From positions 1 through 59,940 of IMG/VR virus record IMGVR_UViG_3300021962_000114: a DNA stretch of 59,940 nucleotides. One strand, given 5' to 3'. The notes under the pieces are model-generated. The model saw only the letters and a program-made list of their open reading frames with translations, was not told the origin of the DNA and did no database searches. Shown one piece after another: positions 25,682 through 35,217 of the stretch; position 1 is the first letter of the stretch; each line of letters begins with the position of its first letter. The position numbers and the translations under genes are program-made. The stretch is from a virus.

Positions 25682-28246
25682 TTAGGTATCCCATTTCACT
25701 ACAATATTGATTGGAATTTGACCAGTGTTTTTGATAGGATTTGCGATTTTGCCAATTGCCACCAAATCGGCATTGGCATACAAACCTACTTGAGTAATAT
25801 ATGGTGCCAAATACGAACCGGTCGGGTCCATAGACGCACTCAACTGATAGGAAAAGAATTCAGCTTTAATGTCATTGCCGGTACCTTTACCAGTATTTAC
25901 GTCCAAGAATTTGATGATGTCATCGTAGTTGTTGCGACGGCAGATTGGAGTCAAATACTGTTTATAATTGGTAACTTGTAGATTTTGAATGTAATAATTC
26001 CAGATCAAATATGCATCTGAATAATCCACAATACCATCCTTGTTTACGTCAAAATCCTTGGTGGCCAATTCACAGCGAAGTTCTGGAGTCAAACGATTGT
26101 TGGTATAATCATATACAGATGATGTAAAGAAGCTGAACATACTTTGTTGTACATCTCCTTCAACCAACACATTCCACCAAGATTCACGATGTGGAGCAGT
26201 AAGCTTGTAGTTGATGTATCTCAAAATAATGTCAAGATTGCTAAAATCAAAAGTAGCCTTGTTGATAATACCATAAGAAAATGCAGATCCCGTGATAGCA
26301 GTAGGATTGGTAGACACATTGAACTCACCTGGTTCGACAGTGCAAATATATTGCTTTTCGTTGAGTGTAATTTGACTATCATATGTGCCAAACACATAAT
26401 CATTCAAAGGATTCAGAGGATCTCGCAACAAATCTCTAAGAACACTACCAGTGTTGTTCACAACCAACCTATCGTTGTTGTAAAACACATTACCAACAAC
26501 TGCATCTTTTTGCAAGTCAGCAAAATCATAGATAAACGCTTGACCAAATACATCAACAACTGGTTGTTCCAAAACATACACAATGCTACCAGAGCTTTGA
26601 GCATTCATGTTATTGCCAGAACAGTCGCAGATTGCATCTTCCATTCTGAGTTGCACAATTGCTTGGTCAGCACCGCCACACTCAATCGGAAAGCTACCGC
26701 TTTGCTCTGCCAAAATAGGAGCTTGTAAATACAAGTCGTCGTTCAAAATTGCTGGCGAACCAATGACCAAGTTATCATTAGAGATTGCCACGCTAGATCC
26801 AAACGCAGTAAAGCATTCACCAATACGTTTTCTGTATGCAATTGGTGCGGATGTAGCAAGTTCAAACAATGCCGATCCAGAACATGGATTTGCCTTCCAT
26901 CTGTACAACAGTGCTTGACCGTTGTAGGTACTTGTACCAAAGTCGTTGTCTTGAAAATTTGTGTTGTACTGATTTATTGATGCAGACAGATAAAGGCTTG
27001 AAAATGGAAAGTATGGTTTTGGAGATCCTACCAAAATATACTTGTCGGTCATATCCACACTATATCCCAACATGTTGTCTTTGAATGTGGTTGTGTCTCC
27101 GTAAAATTTCTTTTGTAGAGTATATGCTCCAGATCCAGAAGATTGATAGTAGAAATAGAAAGCTCCACGTTGACGAACTGTTTGTGATCCACTATATTCC
27201 AAATACACAAGATCGTTTGGTGCGCCAACAACGAGTCCATTTTCATTCAATGCTACAGAATATCCGTATCTGGATTGTGAGTAACTCTGAGACAGTGGAT
27301 AAAACCCAACGCTAGAATCACCAGAAACAGTCAGCCACTTTGATGCTGTATTTTGCTGCAATGTTTGTAGAAATGTCCAACTATTTTGATCAGACGCCAG
27401 TTGATACACATACACCAAACTTTGTGTGGTAGACAACGTACCCACAGCAATTCTGTTTTGCGCAACCTTGTCGATTGCCACAGCAGATCCAAAAAACTTT
27501 TGTCCGTTATCACCACTCGTCAAAGTCGAATGTAGTGAGTACCCACAGTCGTCGGATTTTTCATACACATATACAGCACCTTTTCCACTGTTTGCTAATG
27601 GCGCACCCACCAACAAAAAATTGTTAGAAACCGCAATAGCTTTTCCAAACTGTTGCGAAGCTGATCCAGTGATGCTGCAAAATGGTCGTGAAGGCAAAAC
27701 AAATTCAGTGGTGTCTGCATCAGCACAGCTTGACGAATTGTTTGTGTCGTACATTCGATATACATCTACAGACGCAAATGCCAAAATGTTACCAGCAAGA
27801 CTTTCACTAAACGCCATGTCTCCAACTGCCATGTATTTGTCGCACATAGCAACAGAACGACCATAACCATTTTGCAAAATTATTGATGTGCCATCTTCCA
27901 ACACATAAAAACTACAGGTTGTAAATCCATGATCTGCGGATTCAAAATACAAACTACCGCTTTCTTCAGTGATCAAAGACGCTGTGCGTGATGCACTAGA
28001 ACTTTGCTCGGTAAAATATGTGTTTACAAATCCAAAATCCGATGCCACACTCTTACGATATGTTTTGACAAACGAGTAGTTGGTGGTGAACTGATTTTTA
28101 CGATATACCAACACTTCACCAAGGCGAGCATAACCTTCTTGGCACGTATATGGCTTTGAATTAGGATTACCCACAGCAACGTAGGTTCCATTTGTAGCCA
28201 CTTGGTATCCAAAATTCTCGTTATAGATGTTCAGCAGATTTGACAT
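25682..28246 (-). CDS. FG-GAP (integrin-like) beta-propeller adhesin with dockerin-like Ca-binding loop
   Basis: 854 residues. Seven FG-GAP-type repeats, each opening FG/YG-x-[SA]-V/I-A and continuing to a V-G-x-P-like turn, start near residues 12, 127, 200, 252, 327, 393 and 482; seven blades make a closed propeller like the integrin alpha head. At 733-744 DVNKDGIVDYSD is an EF-hand-type loop as in dockerin repeats. The C-terminus (VGLYANADLVAIGKIANPI) matches the C-terminus of the tail protein at 37897-39012, so this protein probably attaches to the tail in the same way. The likely role is receptor binding, with calcium dependence inferred from the loop. It lies downstream of a glycosyltransferase block. 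Confidence 0.85.
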   Translation of the reverse strand: MSNLLNIYNENFGYQVATNGTYVAVGNPNSKPYTCQEGYARLGEVLVYRKNQFTTNYSFVKTYRKSVASDFGFVNTYFTEQSSSASRTASLITEESGSLYFESADHGFTTCSFYVLEDGTSIILQNGYGRSVAMCDKYMAVGDMAFSESLAGNILAFASVDVYRMYDTNNSSSCADADTTEFVLPSRPFCSITGSASQQFGKAIAVSNNFLLVGAPLANSGKGAVYVYEKSDDCGYSLHSTLTSGDNGQKFFGSAVAIDKVAQNRIAVGTLSTTQSLVYVYQLASDQNSWTFLQTLQQNTASKWLTVSGDSSVGFYPLSQSYSQSRYGYSVALNENGLVVGAPNDLVYLEYSGSQTVRQRGAFYFYYQSSGSGAYTLQKKFYGDTTTFKDNMLGYSVDMTDKYILVGSPKPYFPFSSLYLSASINQYNTNFQDNDFGTSTYNGQALLYRWKANPCSGSALFELATSAPIAYRKRIGECFTAFGSSVAISNDNLVIGSPAILNDDLYLQAPILAEQSGSFPIECGGADQAIVQLRMEDAICDCSGNNMNAQSSGSIVYVLEQPVVDVFGQAFIYDFADLQKDAVVGNVFYNNDRLVVNNTGSVLRDLLRDPLNPLNDYVFGTYDSQITLNEKQYICTVEPGEFNVSTNPTAITGSAFSYGIINKATFDFSNLDIILRYINYKLTAPHRESWWNVLVEGDVQQSMFSFFTSSVYDYTNNRLTPELRCELATKDFDVNKDGIVDYSDAYLIWNYYIQNLQVTNYKQYLTPICRRNNYDDIIKFLDVNTGKGTGNDIKAEFFSYQLSASMDPTGSYLAPYITQVGLYANADLVAIGKIANPIKNTGQIPINIVVKWDT

Positions 28247-28250
28247 TTCC

Positions 28251-28259
28251 TATAAATAT
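28251..28259 (-). promoter_or_regulatory. TATTTATA promoter motif, 4 nt before ATG
   Basis: The coding strand reads ATATTTATA, GGAA, then the ATG at 28246. The GGAA spacer is too close to the ATG for a normal ribosome site. Confidence 0.5.
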
Positions 28260-28297
28260 TGATCAAAACCAAATATTTTGCAAAAGAATCACACTAA

Positions 28298-29995
28298 CTA
28301 GCCTGCATTTTCTTTTCGCTCTTCTGGTTTGTAGTATACAATTCTGTTATGATTGATTGGACTAGCCAACAGAACTGCTGGTTTTAGGTTGCCTTTGCGT
28401 GTTTCTTGGAACATATAGCTCATCCAAGTTTGTTCGTATGGATATGCCCATGTAGTATCCAAAAACATCTTTTTGTTTCCTTGTTTACCCACAATCATAG
28501 GCCAGTTTGCATAATAAATATCACCCTTGATATAGCTCAATCCATCCACAACCTCAATCGTATCAAATTTGGTTCTTGGGCAGTTAGGGTCCAAACCCGA
28601 CACTGGCAATTTGGTATAATGTGGCCAAACTTCGGCTCGCACAGTTTTTGGTACATTATACCAAGAAACTTGTATGTTGTTATCCATATAAACTTCTGTA
28701 TACGAGAACTTCAAAAAGTCCACATTAACGTCGCCGCCAATGATTTTCAATACCTTGTCATACAGATCTGGAACGTATGTTCTGAATCCATTTCTACAAA
28801 AATTGTTGACGGGTTCGTGTATGCCCATATCATCTTCCAGAAACACGTAATAGTCGCTGTCAGATTCTTGGAAATGTTGTGCTACTTGGAATCTGCCACC
28901 GTTGATGCCCAAATTCTTGTTGTTAATAATATGTTCAAAATTGTACTTTTTGCAAAGCTCGGCATTGGCTAATCTAGCATCTTCGTTGGTGGAATTGTCA
29001 ATCAGAATATTTCTGGTATGAGTCAACCATTTAGGATGTTTCAGCCAAGTTTGAATTGTATGTTCGACTTGTTGAGGAAAATTGAAAGTCAACATATACA
29101 CGGATACTTTCAATTTGTTTGGGTCAACATATTTTCTTGGTATGTATACGTTGATGTCTTGTGGAATTGGCTCAAGCACAACCTTGTCGTCGAGCAGAGC
29201 TTGAGCAAACTTAACAATAAGCCCGTTTGAGTCCAGTGAATAGCGTCTGTATTTTTCTGGCTCCAAATAAGACATGATGGTGAATACACTTTCTTCGGTA
29301 CCCATATAACCATCACTGAGAGTTCGATCCAATAGTGAGTAGTATGTGGCATTGGCTTGGTTGATAGATTCTTTATTACCACCAAACAATCCACCCCTAC
29401 AAACATATTCTACTTTCTTGCCACTGTATTTGTTTATTGCAGCAAAGTCAAAACCATGAATTTCATTTGAAGCCTCATATGGATAGCTCAAAAACAAAAA
29501 ATCGCTAAGGTGCGGTAAGATTTTATCCAACGCACGATTTTCAGTAAAGTATTTTTCGTATACTGTATTTGTAATGCCAGCGTCCAACCATATGAAATGT
29601 TTGGTATTGAATGGATTCCAGATAGTAACATCATTCAACAAAAACATTTTTGATTGCACAATTGGATTATACCATTCTTGCGCTGCTTGAGGCGATGACG
29701 AAAGCCAGCCTGCTTTATTGATCCATGCTGGATCTGTTCGTATCTTTTGTGTTTTATCCCAAAAAGGGCTGTACATGCGTTTCACATCATCCAGTTCATA
29801 CACTTTGACGTATGTGTTTTTTGATGTGCGTTTTGCCCATACCAAATGCTCCAGTTCTTTTGGTAGATACAAAAACAAGTTTGCATCAATATCCAAAAGC
29901 TTGTTCAAGTTTTCAATATAGTGATCAAATGACCTACCAACTCTGTTGATATTCCACAAACCAGTGACCACCGTCAAATCAGACATGTTACTCAT
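28298..29995 (-). CDS. Two-domain glycosyltransferase (HtrL/YibB-like plus GT2-like)
   Basis: 565 residues with two sugar-transferase-like halves. The N-terminal half (1-~290) begins LTVVTGLWNINRVGRSFDHYIENLNKLL and contains KHFIWLDAGIT and CRGGLFGGNKESI, the layout of the HtrL/WlaTC family. The C-terminal half (from about 305) starts KVSVYMLTFNFPQQVEHTI, typical of GT-A family 2 enzymes, and has FLEDDMGIH as its metal-binding acidic motif. The substrate cannot be told. It ends the block of sugar-transfer genes and starts 4 nt after the preceding gene. Cytoplasmic: no membrane segment visible. Confidence 0.8.
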   Translation of the reverse strand: MSNMSDLTVVTGLWNINRVGRSFDHYIENLNKLLDIDANLFLYLPKELEHLVWAKRTSKNTYVKVYELDDVKRMYSPFWDKTQKIRTDPAWINKAGWLSSSPQAAQEWYNPIVQSKMFLLNDVTIWNPFNTKHFIWLDAGITNTVYEKYFTENRALDKILPHLSDFLFLSYPYEASNEIHGFDFAAINKYSGKKVEYVCRGGLFGGNKESINQANATYYSLLDRTLSDGYMGTEESVFTIMSYLEPEKYRRYSLDSNGLIVKFAQALLDDKVVLEPIPQDINVYIPRKYVDPNKLKVSVYMLTFNFPQQVEHTIQTWLKHPKWLTHTRNILIDNSTNEDARLANAELCKKYNFEHIINNKNLGINGGRFQVAQHFQESDSDYYVFLEDDMGIHEPVNNFCRNGFRTYVPDLYDKVLKIIGGDVNVDFLKFSYTEVYMDNNIQVSWYNVPKTVRAEVWPHYTKLPVSGLDPNCPRTKFDTIEVVDGLSYIKGDIYYANWPMIVGKQGNKKMFLDTTWAYPYEQTWMSYMFQETRKGNLKPAVLLASPINHNRIVYYKPEERKENAG

Positions 29996-29999
29996 AATC

Positions 30000-30824
30000 T
30001 TATTTCAAATAACCCAATTGGTAAAACTTCATGTGACCATCATCGACTCTTTCTTGACGATACAAGTTACATCCTTCATTGCTATCATGTCGTGTGTGTG
30101 CCAGCACCGGAAATGTGGTTACTCCTCCAAATGTTTGCCAATCCTCCAATGAGTGTAGCTGTTTTTCAAATTCATACACCGCTACCATTTTTTTGATTTG
30201 GTTTTTTGTCAAATATGCCGATACCGTTATATCGTCGTTCCAACTTCCAAGATTGATAAACTCAAAAAAATCTTCGCCAAAATAACTGCGTTTGTAAGAA
30301 ACAGTTTTGTAGTGTTGCAGAACGTTTACAAATATGTTGTGTGTGACTGACACTACATAATGGTCCCTTTTATCGCCTCGCAATCTTGCAACGTCTTCTG
30401 GTGTTTCACGCTCGGCACGTAGTCCATCATAACCAATTGCTGTATTTGTGTGCAAGCCTTGATTTTTGACATGTTCCTGCAACATCTTAGGATGATACAC
30501 CAAGTCATCGTCGCAAACTACAATAATAGAGCTTGGGTCAGATTCTCTTTGCAATGTGTAAAATAGCTTGGTCAATGTTCCCTTGTCCTCCAAACCCTCA
30601 AACAATTTCAGCTTTGGATTAGTGATCGACAGAGTTCGAAGCCAATCTGGAACAACATACAATTCTTGTGTTTTATGATTGCGAGTCGGTATATTGAAAT
30701 GTACTTCATAGTCTCCAACATAATCTTGATTTACAAGAGATTCAATGCATCGTCGAATATCGTGATTGTGCGATTCCGAATTCAGACGAGATGGCACAGT
30801 GGTGAGTGTTATTATAACTTTCAT
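30000..30824 (-). CDS. GT-A-fold glycosyltransferase
   Basis: 274 residues. Starts MKVIITLTTVPSR, a typical opening of GT-A enzymes of the kind that modify lipopolysaccharide or proteins, with RRCIESLVNQDY helix following. The metal/nucleotide-sugar motif is VVCDDDLVYHP (about 101-111). A later GEDFFEF...NDDITVSAYL segment supplies the possible catalytic acid residues of the acceptor side. Donor and acceptor are unknown. It lies in a tight run of sugar-transfer genes (6 nt after the preceding gene, 4 nt before the next). Confidence 0.8.
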   Translation of the reverse strand: MKVIITLTTVPSRLNSESHNHDIRRCIESLVNQDYVGDYEVHFNIPTRNHKTQELYVVPDWLRTLSITNPKLKLFEGLEDKGTLTKLFYTLQRESDPSSIIVVCDDDLVYHPKMLQEHVKNQGLHTNTAIGYDGLRAERETPEDVARLRGDKRDHYVVSVTHNIFVNVLQHYKTVSYKRSYFGEDFFEFINLGSWNDDITVSAYLTKNQIKKMVAVYEFEKQLHSLEDWQTFGGVTTFPVLAHTRHDSNEGCNLYRQERVDDGHMKFYQLGYLK

Positions 30825-30829
30825 AATGA

Positions 30830-31855
30830 TTAGCTACCAAGATAAGTATAAACGTGTGTGTCTGTTATGTCCTCAACTGGCAAATGTTGAGCATAGTAAT
30901 TTCTAAGCTGTTGCTTGTTGTTTTGTATAAATTTTGATATTGATGTCACATCGCTATAGTCAAATGAAAAATGCGCCCAAACTTCTCTATACCCGCAGCT
31001 ATAGAAAGTGTCTTCGGGTCTGGTTTTGTGTATCATAGCCAAACCATAATTTTTCAAGTACGTAAAATCTTGAGCAGCTTTATATTGATAGTTCAAATTG
31101 ATAGACAGCAGATCGTATGTTGCTGGGTATACCCATGTAAAGTTATGATAGTATGTACTACCAAACAAACTCGTTTCATTTTTTATGAATGCTTGAATGA
31201 TCATAGTATTCATCAAATTATACGCCAGCATCAAATCGTCAGAACTACGAAAATGACCGCCATAAATAAAACCGTCATCGTTTCTAAACTGCAACTTAGA
31301 AGAATCAAAATCGAGCGTAGGAAACAATGGCATAACTGCGTTGTTCAAAAAGTTTGAAACCAACCCTGCCAATTCCGAAGATTTTTCAAATTTTCCTTGT
31401 TCCCACCCATAAACAGTCCCAGAAGGAATGTTATCAAAAAAATCAGCGATACAATTGTGGTTATTTCTGATAACCATATCTGTATCACAAACAACAAAAT
31501 TCAAAATGTTTCGATTCGCAAAATGTTTGAATACATACCTTTGCAAGAAAAATGGATATTGACGTTCGACAATATTGTAAAACTTTCTATGCCTCAGAAA
31601 GTATTCTTGATCAGTCGGCACTTCCAGACATACTTCGTTGTTTAGACTCACAACATCGTCTTTTCTCAGATCATCAATCGCAACAAACTCAAAATGATCA
31701 TGATAATCTTTGTAAAGGTCGTAGTAATATTGAGTGGTAAATATTACAATATACGCTTTGGTTATAGATGGACACGACTTTAGCAATAAATCGAAACGAT
31801 ATCGCATATGCGTACCAAAACAAAACATCGCTATTTTAGGAGCACCAACACTCAT
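30830..31855 (-). CDS. Glycosyltransferase-like protein with DTD motif
   Basis: 341 residues. After a short lead-in, KIAMFCFGTHMRYRFDLLLKSC starts an alpha/beta fold, and NFVVCDTDMVIRNNHN (about 118-133) gives a D-x-D motif as in GT8/GT6-type retaining transferases. GGHFRSSDDLMLAYNLM resembles the acceptor-side segment of such enzymes. The family is not certain. ATGA overlap with the methyltransferase gene shows that they are translated together. Confidence 0.7.
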   Translation of the reverse strand: MSVGAPKIAMFCFGTHMRYRFDLLLKSCPSITKAYIVIFTTQYYYDLYKDYHDHFEFVAIDDLRKDDVVSLNNEVCLEVPTDQEYFLRHRKFYNIVERQYPFFLQRYVFKHFANRNILNFVVCDTDMVIRNNHNCIADFFDNIPSGTVYGWEQGKFEKSSELAGLVSNFLNNAVMPLFPTLDFDSSKLQFRNDDGFIYGGHFRSSDDLMLAYNLMNTMIIQAFIKNETSLFGSTYYHNFTWVYPATYDLLSINLNYQYKAAQDFTYLKNYGLAMIHKTRPEDTFYSCGYREVWAHFSFDYSDVTSISKFIQNNKQQLRNYYAQHLPVEDITDTHVYTYLGS

Positions 31856-32550
31856 ACTGAATTAATAAATACTGACTGCCTACCATTCATGATTTTTACA
31901 TAACCATTTTGCAAAAGGTATGGTGCCAATATTTTGTCTTTACCACCCACTGATTCAACAAAGTCTGTGTCGTCAATAGATATCAGATGTACAGGCGCAA
32001 GTTTATCCTTTGCAGCCAGATACGCTTCTAGATGCTTCTCGGCATATAACGAAGTACCAACATCCCACCCATCCAAGTACAAAAAGTCAATTTGCTTATT
32101 GAAACTCTTGAGAAACTCAATTCCACATTGTGGTATATGGATGTGCAAATTACTTGGTATTTCTTGTTTAATGTGATATTTGTATTGATTCTCAAGTTGT
32201 GTTTTACAGTGAGTATCAATATCTACGGTGTATACCTCAAATCCTTCTTTAGCCCAAAAATATGTTGAGTGACCATCTTGACAACAAGGTGGTGCCTCAC
32301 ATTCTTTCATGACATTTGAGTGATCATAATAGTTAATACAGCCTTGTGTTGTTTCGTGGCGAGTAGACCCAATTTCAACAATCACTTTGGCGTCTAGTGT
32401 TTTCAACAACTCAATAGTCTTTTTGATCCATTTTGCGGGATAGCTTCTCAAGCTATTTTCAAAAGGCTCCAAGCGTATGCGATCCCAGTAAATAACGTCT
32501 GGATTAAAGCTTTTTGCGGACTCAATTACTTGTAAATATTTATCGTTCAT
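31852..32550 (-). CDS. SAM-dependent methyltransferase-like protein
   Basis: 232 residues from the ATG at 32550, which overlaps the stop of the upstream gene (ATGA). It has a Rossmann-type class I methyltransferase core: VIVEIGSTRHETTQG (motif I, about 56-70), VYTVDIDTH (motif II acidic residue) and IDFLYLDGWD (motif IV-like). The group resembles sugar or small-molecule O-methyltransferases found in surface polysaccharide clusters. CCQDGH and other Cys/His residues in the middle are of unknown use. Substrate probably a sugar, inferred only from neighbouring transferase genes. Confidence 0.75.
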   Translation of the reverse strand: MNDKYLQVIESAKSFNPDVIYWDRIRLEPFENSLRSYPAKWIKKTIELLKTLDAKVIVEIGSTRHETTQGCINYYDHSNVMKECEAPPCCQDGHSTYFWAKEGFEVYTVDIDTHCKTQLENQYKYHIKQEIPSNLHIHIPQCGIEFLKSFNKQIDFLYLDGWDVGTSLYAEKHLEAYLAAKDKLAPVHLISIDDTDFVESVGGKDKILAPYLLQNGYVKIMNGRQSVFINSV

Positions 32551-35162
32551 AGTTTGATTTCCACTCGCTCTGCCCATCCTCGGGTTGGACTAACTGCCCA
32601 ATACACAACTCGTACAGGCCAAACATCTGTAAGGAAATACTCCTCATAGTGAATGTTGCCCTTGTTTTGCAAAAAGTCAGATAGTTGTTTTCCGACAATA
32701 TGTGTGCTAAATACAGCTTGACCTTGAGCGTCATCAAACGCAACCAAGATGCTGTTGTAATCATCACCTGGTAATTGCTGACGAGTGATGTTTACAAGAT
32801 GGTAGAATGACTTTTTGAGCGAAGCTTTCCACTCTTGCTCCGACATTGGTGGATTTGGTGGTACACCATTGTTCATTGTATAGGGTTGCACTGACTTTTC
32901 TTTGAAACAAATACCAGCATACAACTCATAGTCATGCAACGACCTCTCCGTACCTAGATCATATCCAGTTAAATCATAGCCGTTATATTCGGTCTGAAGT
33001 AGTTGACGAATTTTGGCTCTGGACTTTGATTGTAGATCATTCCAATTTTCTCCACGTTTGGATTGGTCGTCCCAAACAAGAATACCATCTCGTTCTTTTC
33101 TTGCCATGGAATGCCAGATGATCACTTTGTTTGGGTGATAGATGTCGTAGCCGTGAGTGAATGATCGAACCGTAAGATTGATTTCCTCGCCACTGAAAAA
33201 GATATCCGAATCATGTTTGATAGTTTTTGCCCAGTGATTGTCACCAAAGCAGAAGTGTCCAGACAAAAATCGGCCTGGAACGGGTTTCGACAAATCCGCT
33301 GAACTGTTGAACCCACCTGGTCTGATGAAAATGGTACCATGTGGATAAAAACACGACATGATCGACTGCCAAGGTTCTTTGGTTCTTGATTTTGGATCGT
33401 CGGCGGGATCATAAAATGGTAGATATCCAGCCAGCAATGGCTTTTTAACTCCACTTGCTTTTAATCCATCATGCATTTCAATCAGTGTAGCATCCCACTT
33501 TTCTGCAAATCTGTGATGACTATCTAGCTGCAAAATATACTCTTCATTCAACAACATGGTATTGATTTGATATCTTGCAAATGGAAGACCTTTGGCAGCA
33601 GTATAATCCATTTCAATAATTCTGAACCTAGGATCATTACGATACTTGTCCAGATCTTTTGCAAATTTATCGGCTTTATTGAATTGATGACATACACCAA
33701 ATATCAATCTTTCTGGATGTGCTGCATTTTTCAAAGCACTTTCAATTGTAGGCAACAACTCTGGATCTCGGTATGCTGGCAAATGCACAAAGATTTTCCG
33801 TTTGTTTGGATCAGTATTGATCACTACTTTTTCGTCACGTTGCTTTTTGTATTTTTTGCTGTGTTTCCACAAACTTTCTGGGTCTGGTGAGCGAGGAACT
33901 GGTTTGGTTGGTGCAGGTATATAACGCTCAATTTTTTCCATCCAACCTTTAGATTTGCTGTGAGGCCAAAACACATAGGTATGCGGAACTTCTTTAGTAT
34001 GAAACGCTCTCCAGATTCTATGCCATTTGTCAGCAGGCTTCGAATTCTTGTAAGTGTTTACTTCTTTTTCGTCGGCATCACACCGTACAATCTCTACACC
34101 CTCTCGGTTTTTGAATGCAATGATCCAAGCATCATAGTCATTTTCTGGCACACTATCGTCGTGCATATCAATACAAAACTTGAAAATATGTAGCCAAGAT
34201 TTGTCATACTCAACTGGATCTGTGATTCCTGGATTTGGAGCAATCTTTTGATCCAATGTATATTGCTGAACTGCTCGGTCGCTAAACCTCACGCCAGCAA
34301 ACTTTTCATAGTCTTGTAGAGTTCTGACTTTGCCAAAATCATATACTCCAAAGTCGATGTTTTTGGTTTCTCCATCCATACCAAACAACTTGCGAGTGCG
34401 CAGATGTGATGACGCATTTCTGGTTGCCCAAATTTTGTCGTCGTCCCATTGCTTGACAGAACCATTTCGATGATAATAATGCCAAGCTATTACTTTGTGT
34501 GGGTGAAACAAATCATATCCGTGTGTGTACGCACGAACTGCCATGTTTATTTCTTCGCCGTGAAAGTAAAGATTTGGATCATACAAAACCTCTTTCACAA
34601 ACGAACCTTCTGCAAATGCAAAATGACCACTGAAAAATCTTGCTGGCACTGGCAAGTCCAAGTTTTGATACCCAGGTATAGTTGAGGGCACTGGAAATAT
34701 TGGTCCCTCTGGCAGGTAACGATCAAAGCAAATCATCCAAGGCTCGGTTACTCTGGCTTTTGGATCGTTTTGGGGTTCGTAAGAAGACAGATATGCCGTC
34801 AACACTGGCTTTTTATAGCCAACTGCCTTCAAGTCCTTCAACATTGTGATGGCTTGTTCATCCCAGTCTTGGTCAAATCTATGATGACTGTCCAATTGCA
34901 AACAATACTCTTCGCCAGAATACAACAGATTTAACTGATGCCGCACCCAGCATACACCTTGGCTTTGCTGGTATGGAATGTCTATGATTTTGAATCGTGG
35001 ATCTGTGTCGTAACCACCCAGAGTTTCTTTTTCATCGTGTTGCCAAGCAATAGCAAACACCAAATTTTCTGGATGCTTTGCTTTGGCTATACAATCATTG
35101 ATTGTCGGAATCAATTCTGAGTCTCTATAGCTCGCAATTTGAACAAATATTTTGGCATTCAT
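32547..35162 (-). CDS. Tandem GlcNAc-transferase-like enzyme (PF11397/Skp1-type), two copies fused
   Basis: 871 residues made of two homologous GT-A modules. Module 1 starts KIFVQIASYRDSELIPTI and has LQLDSHHRFDQDWD (about 88-101); module 2, from about residue 440, starts KIFVHLPAYRDPELLPTI and has LQLDSHHRFAEKWD. Each repeats a FSGHF.F motif, then FHGEEINM/FFSGEEINL with GYDLFHP/GYDIYHP, the conserved features of the family that includes the Dictyostelium Skp1 GlcNAc-transferase, which modifies hydroxyproline on a protein. After each module a C2-like or small beta domain follows (about 320-400 and 775-871). This family acts on protein acceptors, so the Thr/Pro/Ser-rich fibres encoded nearby are candidate targets. 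No membrane segment. Confidence 0.85.
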   Translation of the reverse strand: MNAKIFVQIASYRDSELIPTINDCIAKAKHPENLVFAIAWQHDEKETLGGYDTDPRFKIIDIPYQQSQGVCWVRHQLNLLYSGEEYCLQLDSHHRFDQDWDEQAITMLKDLKAVGYKKPVLTAYLSSYEPQNDPKARVTEPWMICFDRYLPEGPIFPVPSTIPGYQNLDLPVPARFFSGHFAFAEGSFVKEVLYDPNLYFHGEEINMAVRAYTHGYDLFHPHKVIAWHYYHRNGSVKQWDDDKIWATRNASSHLRTRKLFGMDGETKNIDFGVYDFGKVRTLQDYEKFAGVRFSDRAVQQYTLDQKIAPNPGITDPVEYDKSWLHIFKFCIDMHDDSVPENDYDAWIIAFKNREGVEIVRCDADEKEVNTYKNSKPADKWHRIWRAFHTKEVPHTYVFWPHSKSKGWMEKIERYIPAPTKPVPRSPDPESLWKHSKKYKKQRDEKVVINTDPNKRKIFVHLPAYRDPELLPTIESALKNAAHPERLIFGVCHQFNKADKFAKDLDKYRNDPRFRIIEMDYTAAKGLPFARYQINTMLLNEEYILQLDSHHRFAEKWDATLIEMHDGLKASGVKKPLLAGYLPFYDPADDPKSRTKEPWQSIMSCFYPHGTIFIRPGGFNSSADLSKPVPGRFLSGHFCFGDNHWAKTIKHDSDIFFSGEEINLTVRSFTHGYDIYHPNKVIIWHSMARKERDGILVWDDQSKRGENWNDLQSKSRAKIRQLLQTEYNGYDLTGYDLGTERSLHDYELYAGICFKEKSVQPYTMNNGVPPNPPMSEQEWKASLKKSFYHLVNITRQQLPGDDYNSILVAFDDAQGQAVFSTHIVGKQLSDFLQNKGNIHYEEYFLTDVWPVRVVYWAVSPTRGWAERVEIKL

Positions 35163-35217
35163 AACAGGTATACGGACACAAATAACTAGTTATCAAAACG
35201 CTCATACGCATATTCTA

